DNA of 8,231 bases, taken from NCBI GenBank assembly GCA_002068205.1, contig MVZB01000145.1, positions 1 through 8,231 of the forward strand, given 5' to 3'. The DNA is from a candidate division BRC1 bacterium ADurb.BinA292 (GTDB lineage: Bacteria > Sumerlaeota > Sumerlaeia > MVZB01). The translations under genes and the position numbers were made by a program. Shown piece after piece: positions 1-5,599 of this stretch (position 1 is its first letter; each line of letters begins with the position of its first letter). The notes below the pieces were generated by a model. The model was not told where the DNA came from, did no database searches, and saw only the letters and a program-made list of their open reading frames with translations.

Positions 1-45
1 GCGCGCCGGCCCGCCGGGGGCGAACCACCGCTGCCGCGCCGGGGA

Positions 46-351
46 CTACTCGGCGGTGTAGGCGCGGAAGCGGACGGGAACCGTGGAGTTGAAGCCGGCG
101 ATCTTTCCCGGCGCGTGGACGCCCTCCATGGTGGTGAAGCCGCCGGCGACGAGGAACCCGGCGCCGGACAAGGTCCCATCGTAAACCACGCCGTTGGGCG
201 TGGGCGCCCAGGGATCGAGCGTGTAGCCCAGCGCGGCGCGCTGAAAAGCGACGAGGTATTGATTGTGGTCGGAGAGGACGAACGAGCCGAGGGCGATCAC
301 AAATTCGTCCACGATCAGGATGCGCCGGACCAGGGGAAAGATCAACGGGGG
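46..351 (-). pseudogene. C-terminal remainder of the beta-propeller gene, in a shifted frame
   Basis: Seen: reading on from the Gs at 347-351 in the neighbouring frame gives about 100 residues that complete the sixth repeat (from PLIFPLVRR through ALGSF and LVAFQ) and add a seventh (PWAPTPNG, then VAGGFTTMEGV and KIAGFN), before VPVRFRAYTAE and a TAG stop at 46-48. One extra C on the coding strand in the run of five would join both parts into about 405 residues with seven repeats, the commonest propeller blade number. The repeat register is kept exactly across the break, so these are one gene. No ribosome site or sensible start codon supports separate translation: the upstream part of this frame (to 522) is Arg-rich and opposite in character. 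Whether the missing base is a mutation, a sequencing error or a phase-variable tract cannot be told from one sequence. Confidence 0.7.
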
Positions 352-1262
352 TCCCAATCGGCAATGACGGCGCCAGTGTTGAGACCGTTGGCCAACTCGA
401 CCGCGGAGAGAATTCCGTGATTGGAGTTGCCGCCGGTGGAGATGAAATCGCCCCCCAGGTAGAGGTGAACGCCGTCGGAAGCAAGGCAATAAACGGCCGT
501 GGCTCCGACGTTGGGACTCCAAGCCTCATCGAGCACGGCGGTGTTGACGCCGTCGGCCGGCTCGAACGCCGCGAGGCGATTGCGAGCAGTCCCGCCCTTG
601 ACGGTGGTGAATGGCCCACCGCAGTAGACCCGGTTGCCGTGGGGCAGCAGGGCGCGGCAGCGCCCCCCGAAATCGGGATGCCAGGGGTCGACCGTGACGG
701 CATCGACGCCGTTGGCGGGGCTGAGGGCCGCGGCGTAGTTCCGCGTGACGCCGCTGACCGTGGTGAAATTGCCGCAGATGTAGATCTTGCCACCAGAGGA
801 CGCGACCTCGTCGATTGTGCCGTTGACATCAGGGTCCCAGGCGGGGTCGAGCACGGCGGGGTCGGCGGCATGGGTGGGGAGGTTGAAGGCGGCCATCCGG
901 TTGCGCGCGACGCCGTTGACGTCGCTGAACGAGCCGCCGACGTAGACCTTGTCGCCGACGATGTGAATCCGATAGACGAAGCCATCGGTGATGTTGGGGT
1001 TCCAGTCCCACAACTGGCCGGAGTAGGCATCGAGGGCGGCGATGCGCGCGCGGCCGACACCGTCCACGACGCTGAATGCGCCGCCGATAAGGATGGTGTC
1101 ACCACCCTGGGCGACGCCGTAGATGGGGCCATTGACGCTCGGGAAATCGAGGTCGGCCGTGGAGGTCAGGGCATGAAGCGACGAAGTCGCCAGGCCCAGG
1201 AATAAAATGGCCAGGCAAGCGACCATTGCGGGCGCCGAACGGCGCGAGGAAAGCGAGCGCAT
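342..1262 (-). CDS. Secreted beta-propeller protein (delta-60/DUF5122-like repeats), N-terminal part of a frameshifted gene
   Basis: Seen: 306 codons. Residues 1-31 look like a Sec signal peptide (Arg-rich start, hydrophobic core about 13-26, SLHA before the likely cleavage). Repeats of 50-55 residues follow, each with a Trp-x-Pro element, a Gly/Asp turn, a 'VYVGG-x-F' strand and 'V-x-G-x-x-R-x-R-x-AAF'. The GG-x-F cores lie near residues 60, 110, 164, 215 and 270. This is the pattern of the delta-60/DUF5122 beta-propeller family of exported proteins, usually without enzymatic function. The frame ends at a TGA (342-344) just after the Trp-Asp-Pro that opens a sixth repeat, and the rest of that repeat continues in another frame (46-351). 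An AGGGG Shine-Dalgarno sits eight bases before the ATG. The gene has its own promoter and faces away from nothing on its 5' side except the end of cysA. The fold is fairly sure, the role unknown; a cell-surface or extracellular binding scaffold is a guess. Confidence 0.75.
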   Translation of the reverse strand: MRSLSSRRSAPAMVACLAILFLGLATSSLHALTSTADLDFPSVNGPIYGVAQGGDTILIGGAFSVVDGVGRARIAALDAYSGQLWDWNPNITDGFVYRIHIVGDKVYVGGSFSDVNGVARNRMAAFNLPTHAADPAVLDPAWDPDVNGTIDEVASSGGKIYICGNFTTVSGVTRNYAAALSPANGVDAVTVDPWHPDFGGRCRALLPHGNRVYCGGPFTTVKGGTARNRLAAFEPADGVNTAVLDEAWSPNVGATAVYCLASDGVHLYLGGDFISTGGNSNHGILSAVELANGLNTGAVIADWDPR

Positions 1263-1486
1263 GGCGGAACCCCTTGGGTGGGATACGGCGCGGGAGCCGG
1301 ATTTAAAGGGAAAGGGCGACTATGCAACGAGCCAAGCGCATCGTCAAGTAGAGAAAAACAAAATAATTGTTGATTTACTGATATGCTTATCGATAACGGA
1401 GCGGTTCGGGAGGGGGCAAATTCTTCGAGAGCCGAGAACCAAGACGAGAGCCGACGGACGAGGTTGTAAAGAGGGGGGCGGCGATT
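1263..1486. other. Intergenic gap between cysA end and the beta-propeller gene
   Basis: Besides the promoter at 1319-1347, this 224-base gap holds a perfect 10-bp palindrome TTATCGATAA (1387-1396), about 40 bases upstream of the -35. It also holds a 10-base direct repeat CGAGAGCCGA at 1426-1435 and 1445-1454, with a 19-base period. I see no convincing hairpin plus T-run terminator after cysA and no open frame worth calling. Confidence 0.5.
1319..1347 (-). promoter_or_regulatory. Sigma-70-like promoter of the beta-propeller gene, with UP-like AT tract
   Basis: On the minus strand, TTGACG (1342-1347, five of six matches to the -35 consensus) is separated by exactly 17 bases from CATAGT (1319-1324, four of six matches to -10). 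The predicted start near 1312 leaves a leader of about 50 bases before the ATG at 1262. Directly upstream of the -35 lies the only AT-rich block of this gap (about 1350-1384), with A and T runs like an UP element. Confidence 0.6.
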
Positions 1487-2548
1487 TCAGCCGGCGGCGG
1501 CGGTGAAGGCGCGCAGCTCGCGCGGGACGGCGCGCAGTCGCATCCCCGGGGCGACGCCCAGTTGGGCGAAGCGCTCCTGGGTGAGGACGGCGAGGACGTC
1601 GCCGCCGTCGGCGGTCATCAGGTGAACCTTGACCATCGGGCCGGCGGCATGGATGCGGCGGACGATGCCTTCGACGCCGAGGTCGGTCTGGTCGGGGGGC
1701 AGCAGATCGACCTGGTGGGGCCGGGCAAAGGCGGCGCCGGGGTAAGGGGTGGAGCGTGAATCGGGGGTGGGCAGGGCGACGAGCGCGGCGCCGGCCTCGC
1801 TGCGCTCGTGGAACAGGTTGACGTCGCCCAGGAAGGTGTAAACGAAGGGGGTGGCGGGGTGATGATAGACGTCGGCGGGGGCGCCGACCTGTTCGATGCG
1901 CCCTTCATTCATGATGACGACGCGGTCGGCGACCTCGAGGGCTTCCTCCTGATCGTGGGTGACGAAGATGCTCGTCATGTGGAGCTCATCGTGGAGGCGG
2001 CGCAGCCAGCGGCGCAGTTCCTGGCGGATGCGGGCATCGAGCGCGCCGAAGGGTTCGTCGAGCAGCAGGACGCGCGGCTGGATGGCGAGCGCGCGGGCGA
2101 GGGCGACGCGCTGGCGCTGGCCGCCGGAGAGCTGGTCGGGGCGGTGCTGCTCGAGCTTGTCGAGCTGGACGAGGCGGAGGAGTTCGCGGACGCGGCGGGC
2201 GATCTCGTTGCGCGGGGGGCGGTCCTTGCGCGGCAGGACACGCAGACCGAAGGCGACGTTTTCGAAGACCGACATGTGGCGGAACAGAGCGTAGTGCTGG
2301 AAGACGAAGCCGACCTTGCGTTCGCCGACGCGCATGGCGGAGACGTCCTGGCCGTTGACCTCGATCGTGCCGCCGCGGTCGGGGTCGCAGGCGTCGAGGC
2401 CGGCGATGATGCGCAGCAGGGTCGTCTTGCCCGACCCGGAGGGACCGAGCAGCGCGAGCAATTCGCCCTCCTCGACGGTCAGGTTCACGGCGTCCAGCGC
2501 CTTGAACGAGCCGAACGACCGGGTGATGCCGGTTAACCGGATACTCAT
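1487..2548 (-). CDS. cysA: Sulfate/thiosulfate ABC transporter ATP-binding protein CysA
   Basis: This is the ATPase that powers sulfate/thiosulfate import at the inner membrane, acting as a dimer under CysT and CysW. Seen: 353 residues (E. coli CysA is about 365). Walker A GPSGSGKT is at 35-42, the Q-loop Gln at 84, the signature LSGGQRQRVALARAL at 140-154, Walker B LLLDEPFGALD at 161-171 and the H-loop His at 198 (FVTHDQEEALEVADRV). A C-terminal domain of about 110 residues with ARPHQVDLLP near the middle is the regulatory/TOBE-like region of this subfamily. I chose the ATG at 2548, not the one 16 codons upstream, because family similarity starts at MSIRLTGITRSFG and GGGAGG lies seven bases before it. 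The stop of cysW overlaps this ATG (ATGA), so translation is probably coupled. All catalytic motifs are intact. Confidence 0.93.
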   Translation of the reverse strand: MSIRLTGITRSFGSFKALDAVNLTVEEGELLALLGPSGSGKTTLLRIIAGLDACDPDRGGTIEVNGQDVSAMRVGERKVGFVFQHYALFRHMSVFENVAFGLRVLPRKDRPPRNEIARRVRELLRLVQLDKLEQHRPDQLSGGQRQRVALARALAIQPRVLLLDEPFGALDARIRQELRRWLRRLHDELHMTSIFVTHDQEEALEVADRVVIMNEGRIEQVGAPADVYHHPATPFVYTFLGDVNLFHERSEAGAALVALPTPDSRSTPYPGAAFARPHQVDLLPPDQTDLGVEGIVRRIHAAGPMVKVHLMTADGGDVLAVLTQERFAQLGVAPGMRLRAVPRELRAFTAAAG

Positions 2549-3273
2549 GAGTGACCTCCCCGGGGGCGCGGGGCGATGCCGCGCGCGACTTTCCATTCGA
2601 GCGCCGTCTTGAGGACGAGCGTGACGAGCGCCAGCAGAATCAGGAGCGAGGCGACCGAGAAGGCGGCCGCGAAATTATATTCGTTGTAGAGGACTTCGAC
2701 ATGCAGCGGCAGCGTGTTGGTGCGGCCGCGGATGTGACCGGAAACGACGGAGACGGCGCCGAACTCGCCCATCGCCCGCGCGTTGCACAGGATCAGGCCG
2801 TAGAGCAGGCCCCACTTGATGTTGGGCAGCGTGACGCGCCAGAAGGTCTGCCACGGACCGGCTCCCAGCACCAGCGCGGCCTGTTCCTGCTCGCTGCCCT
2901 GTTCCTGCATCAGCGGGATCAGTTCGCGGGCGACGAACGGGAACGTGACGAACACGGTGGCGAGCAGGATGCCCGGCACGGCGAAGATGATGCGGATCTC
3001 GTGCGCGGCGAGCCACTGGCCGAGCCAGCCGTGCAGGCCGAAGAGCAGGATGAAGACAAGGCCGGAGATGACGGGGGAGACGGCGAAGGGGAGATCGATG
3101 AGCGAGAGCAGGAGGCTCTTGCCGCGGAACTCGAAGCGGGCGATGGCCCAGGCCGCCGCCAGGCCGAAGAGGCCGTTGGCCAGCAGCGCGACGCCGGCCG
3201 TGAGTAGGGTGAGGCGGATCGCGGCGAGAGCGGCCGGTTCGGTGATGGCGCGCAGGCAGGTGGCGAGGCCCAT
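2545..3273 (-). CDS. cysW: Sulfate/thiosulfate ABC transporter permease CysW, N-terminally truncated
   Basis: This is one of the two membrane subunits of the sulfate importer. Seen: 242 residues from the first Met. It holds IRLTLLTAGVALLANGLFGLAAAW, the IDLPFAVSPVISGLVFILLFG segment (59-79), the CysA-contacting EAA-type loop EQAALVLGAGPWQTFWRVTLPN (130-151), and NARAMGEFGAVSVVSGHIRG (164-183), all typical of CysW. E. coli CysW is about 291 residues: the usual first 45-50 residues, including transmembrane helix 1, are missing. Similarity actually begins five codons before the Met (Glu-Ala-Leu-Arg), and further upstream this frame is only the Arg-rich shadow of cysT. So the gene begins abruptly at the cysT boundary. 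A weak AGAGG lies eight bases before this ATG. The stop overlaps the cysA start. Identity is sure; activity of a protein with one helix fewer is doubtful. Confidence 0.85.
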   Translation of the reverse strand: MGLATCLRAITEPAALAAIRLTLLTAGVALLANGLFGLAAAWAIARFEFRGKSLLLSLIDLPFAVSPVISGLVFILLFGLHGWLGQWLAAHEIRIIFAVPGILLATVFVTFPFVARELIPLMQEQGSEQEQAALVLGAGPWQTFWRVTLPNIKWGLLYGLILCNARAMGEFGAVSVVSGHIRGRTNTLPLHVEVLYNEYNFAAAFSVASLLILLALVTLVLKTALEWKVARGIAPRPRGGHS

Positions 3274-4151
3274 GCGCAGCGCCTCTGACCCAGTCGGCGG
3301 GCGCTCCAGTGCTGCAGCGCGTTGATGCCGAGCATCAGGGCGAACGAGGCGAGCAGCATGACGACGGCGATGGCGGTCGCGCCGGCGTAATCGTATTCCT
3401 CCAGCCGCGTGACGATGAGCAGCGAGGCGATTTCGGTGCGGTAGGGGAGATTGCCCGAGATGAAGATGACCGAGCCGTATTCGCCCAGGCCGCGCGCGAA
3501 GGCCAGGGCGAAGCCGGTCAGCAGCGCGGGCGCGATGACCGGGAACAGGACCCGGCGCAGCGTCTGCCACGGGTTGGCGCCGAGGCTGACGGCGGCTTCC
3601 TCCTGCTCGCGTTCGAGCCCTTCGATGACCGGCTGCAGCGTGCGGACGACGAACGGCAGGCCGATGAACGTCAACGCGATCGTGATGCCCAGCGGCGAGT
3701 AGGCGGCGCGGATGCCGAGCGGCTCCAGCCAGCGGCCGACCCAGCCGTGGCTGGAGTAGAGCGTGGTGAGCGCGATGCCGGAGACGGCGGTGGGCAGGGC
3801 GAAGGGGAGATCGATGAGCGCATCGGCAAGGCGCCGGCCGGGGAAGCGGTAGCGCACCAGGCTCCAGGCGACGATCAGGCCGAAGAGGGCGTTGACGGCG
3901 GCGGCGACGAACGCCGTGGTGAACGTGAGGCGGTAGGAGGCAAGGACGCGCGGGTTGATCGTCGCCCGCCAGAACTCCTCCCAGCCCAGCGTGCCGGCCT
4001 TGAAAAAGAGCGCCGAGAGGGGCAGCAGCACGATGAGGCTGAGGTAGAAGAGGGTGAAGCCGAGCGAGAGGCCGAAACCGGGCAGCGCGGCGGGGGCGGC
4101 GGAGCGGCCAAGCAGGCGCGGGAGGAGCGGTGCGGCGGCGGCGGCGGACAT
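2919..4151 (-). CDS. cysT: Sulfate/thiosulfate ABC transporter permease CysT, reading through its normal end
   Basis: This is the partner membrane subunit of CysW (also called CysU). Seen: residues 1-288 are a full CysT, with a first helix at about 28-51, SYRLTFTTAFVAAAVNALFG (72-91), IDLPFALPTAVSGIALTTLY (113-132), the EAA loop EEAAVSLGANPWQTLRRVLFP (184-204), GLGEYGSVIFISGNLPYRTE (221-240), and a last helix ending at INALQHWSARRLG. The family normally stops here, near 277-290 residues. This frame instead runs on for about 120 Ser/Pro/Ala/Arg-rich residues in a wrong frame over cysW, to a TGA at 2919-2921. The tail has no sign of selection and is almost surely not native. The start is firm: GGAGG lies six bases before the ATG, and the sbp TGA abuts it directly (TGAATG), suggesting coupling. 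Codon 292, TGC, is one substitution from TGA, but the joint cysW truncation argues for a deletion instead. Confidence 0.85.
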   Translation of the reverse strand: MSAAAAAPLLPRLLGRSAAPAALPGFGLSLGFTLFYLSLIVLLPLSALFFKAGTLGWEEFWRATINPRVLASYRLTFTTAFVAAAVNALFGLIVAWSLVRYRFPGRRLADALIDLPFALPTAVSGIALTTLYSSHGWVGRWLEPLGIRAAYSPLGITIALTFIGLPFVVRTLQPVIEGLEREQEEAAVSLGANPWQTLRRVLFPVIAPALLTGFALAFARGLGEYGSVIFISGNLPYRTEIASLLIVTRLEEYDYAGATAIAVVMLLASFALMLGINALQHWSARRLGQRRCAWASPPACAPSPNRPLSPRSASPYSRPASRCWPTASSAWRRPGPSPASSSAARASCSRSSISPSPSPPSSPALSSSCSSACTAGSASGSPRTRSASSSPCRASCSPPCSSRSRSSPAN

Positions 4152-5288
4152 TCAGGGCCTCCGCTGGATCTGATCGAAGAGGGCGCCGTCGGCGAAGTGT
4201 TCGGCGTGGGCCCGGCTCCAGCCGCCGAAGACGTCGTCGATGGTGAACATTTCCAGCTCGGGGAACCGCGCCAGGTCCTGGGGGTCGGCTTTTTCGGGAA
4301 GAACGGGCCGGTAGAAGTGGCGCGCGGCGAGCCGCTGGCCGACGTCGCTGTAGAGGAACTCCAGGTAGGCGCGGGCCGCGTCGGTCGTGCCGTGGCGTTC
4401 GGTATTGGCGTCGATCCAGGCGACGGGGGGCTCGGCCAGAATGCTGATCGAAGGGACGACGATCTCGTAGTCGTCGCGGCCGAACTGTTCGAGCGCGAGA
4501 AAGGCTTCGTTCTCCCAGGCGAGCAGGACGTCGCCCAGCCGGCGCTGGACGAACGTATTCGTGGCGCCGCGGGCGCCGGTGTCGAGGACGGGGACGTGGG
4601 TGAACAGCTCGGCAACGAACTGGCGCGCCTTGGCCTGGGCCTGCTCGACTTCGGCGGCGGCGGCGGGGTCATGCAGCCGGTTTAGATCGCCCAGCTCGCG
4701 GCGGAGGGCGAAACCCCAGGCCGCCAGGTAGTTCCAGCAAGCACCGCCGGAGGTTTTCGGGTTGGGCGTGATGACTTCGATTCCCGGCTGAATCAGGTCG
4801 TCCCAATCGGCGATGCCGCGGGGGTTGCCCTTGCGCACCAGGAAGACGATCGTCGAGGTGTAGGGGCAGCTCTGGTGGGGGAGCCGGCTCTGCCAGTCGG
4901 CGGGGAGGAGACCGGAGCGTTTGGCGATGGAGTCGATGTCGTGGGCCAGGGCCAGCGTCACGACATCGGCCTCGAGGCCGTCGATGACCGAGCGGGCCTG
5001 CTTGCCGGAGCCGCCGTGGGACTGCTGGACGGCGATCGCGCCGCCGTGCTCGGCCGCCCAGTGTTTGACGAAGGCGGCATTAAAGGCTTCGTAGAACTCG
5101 CGCGTGGGATCATAGGAGACATTGAGCAGTTCCAGGGCGTCGGCCGCCGGGGCGAGGGGAGCGGTGAGCGCCGCCAGGAACGAGAGGAGCAGGCTAACGG
5201 CCGCCGCCCGCAGGCGGAGGCGGGGGGCTGCGCCGGGACGGGGCGCGAGGCGAGAGGCGATGGGGTCGGCAACGGGATAAGGGTTCAT
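4152..5288 (-). CDS. sbp: Periplasmic sulfate-binding protein of the sulfate ABC importer
   Basis: It captures sulfate (perhaps thiosulfate) in the periplasm and delivers it to CysTW. Seen: 378 residues. A long basic n-region precedes a hydrophobic core (about 28-45) and a likely signal peptidase site near APAADA (47-51). The mature part carries LLNVSYDPTREFYEAFN (54-70), QSHGGSGKQA (89-98), ADVVTLALAHDID (107-119), PYTSTIVFLVRKGNP (142-156), NPKTSGGA (176-183), GARGATNTFVQRRLGDVLLAWENEA (238-262), SILAEPPVA (282-290) and FTIDDVFGGWS (348-358), the standard Sbp landmarks including ligand-contacting Gly-Gly and Trp. Odd points: two cysteines, Cys141 before PYTST and Cys184 in GGACWNYL, stand where Ala and Arg are usual. 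GAGG lies seven bases before the ATG. It is the first gene of the operon, behind a likely sigma-54 promoter. CysP rather than Sbp substrate preference cannot be excluded. Confidence 0.92.
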   Translation of the reverse strand: MNPYPVADPIASRLAPRPGAAPRLRLRAAAVSLLLSFLAALTAPLAPAADALELLNVSYDPTREFYEAFNAAFVKHWAAEHGGAIAVQQSHGGSGKQARSVIDGLEADVVTLALAHDIDSIAKRSGLLPADWQSRLPHQSCPYTSTIVFLVRKGNPRGIADWDDLIQPGIEVITPNPKTSGGACWNYLAAWGFALRRELGDLNRLHDPAAAAEVEQAQAKARQFVAELFTHVPVLDTGARGATNTFVQRRLGDVLLAWENEAFLALEQFGRDDYEIVVPSISILAEPPVAWIDANTERHGTTDAARAYLEFLYSDVGQRLAARHFYRPVLPEKADPQDLARFPELEMFTIDDVFGGWSRAHAEHFADGALFDQIQRRP

Positions 5289-5375
5289 GGATAATCCTCG
5301 CGGGGAGAGTGGTGTGGAGGGGGGAGGGGGTCTGGTCGGAAAAGAAGTCCCGGCCCCACTCGGCGCAGGGCCTAG

Positions 5376-5390
5376 GCGAGGACCGGGCCA
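5376..5390 (-). promoter_or_regulatory. Likely sigma-54 (-24/-12) promoter of the sbp-cysTWA operon
   Basis: The minus strand reads TGGCCCG-GTCC-TCGC here. The invariant GG and GC have the exact 10-base spacing sigma-54 needs. Counting the preceding C and the following C, it matches the known consensus (YTGGCACG-N4-TTGCW) at 10 of 13 informative positions. The predicted start is near 5364, giving a leader of about 76 bases. The divergently encoded sigma-54 activator and an upstream dyad at a suitable distance support it. Confidence 0.65.
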
Positions 5391-5503
5391 GTTCGCAGAA
5401 TCGAGGTTAAGTTACGCGTTGACAAGGTTTTAAGCTGAACCGGAGTTGCGTCGTGGAGGTGATCCATTCTATTTAACGATTTTGTTCTTGAAATATAACG
5501 AGA

Positions 5504-5519
5504 TCTCATCTAAATGAGA
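5504..5519. promoter_or_regulatory. Dyad TCTCATCTAAATGAGA, candidate activator-binding site
   Basis: Six-base arms TCTCAT and ATGAGA are perfect inverted repeats around CTAA; 14 of 16 bases are symmetric. It lies about 140-155 bases upstream of the predicted sigma-54 start, a usual enhancer distance, and about 80 bases before the activator's own ATG. The AT-rich stretch 5466-5500 between it and the promoter could bend. I saw only one copy, and the assignment to the neighbouring regulator is inference. Confidence 0.4.
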
Positions 5520-5599
5520 CGGGCCATGGGTTTCGAAGTTGGACTGGGGCCGAGCACGAGCACGAGGACGATGGATCATTATTCTGAGGGGGACAGGCG

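Larger units (their letters stand above)
5289..5599. other. Divergent control region between sbp and the sigma-54 activator gene
   Basis: Reading from sbp outward: a pyrimidine-rich leader on the sbp message (Cs opposite the G runs at 5319-5324 and 5326-5330), the 8-bp palindrome GCCTAGGC beside the sigma-54 element (5376-5390), a TTGACA hexamer on the plus strand (5419-5424) without a matching -10, an extended Shine-Dalgarno-like GGAGGTGATCC (5455-5465), an AT-rich block (5466-5500) holding TATAAC on the plus strand (5494-5499), a possible -10 for the activator gene, and the dyad at 5504-5519. No protein-coding gene is evident. Confidence 0.5.

Noticed and set aside
2919..3275. Native Ser/Pro/Arg-rich C-terminal domain on CysT
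   Set aside because: The tail begins exactly where CysT proteins normally end and reads cysW in the wrong frame; its composition is what a GC-rich off-frame gives.
3309..4685. 458-codon open frame on the plus strand opposite cysT and sbp
   Set aside because: It is a shadow of GC-rich coding on the other strand: a low-complexity Gly/Glu/Arg/Ala product, no domain, and strong family matches on the minus strand over the same bases.
5319..5330. G runs on the plus strand in the sbp leader as a G-quadruplex
   Set aside because: Only two long G runs plus a distant third (5302-5305) are present, too few for a confident four-run motif.
5466..5493. Sigma-70-like promoter for sbp on the minus strand (TTTCAA-N16-TAGAAT)
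   Set aside because: The -35 matches only three of six and the site is about 180 bases from the sbp start; AT-rich DNA easily gives such hits. The sigma-54 element is better placed and better matched, though a second promoter is not excluded.
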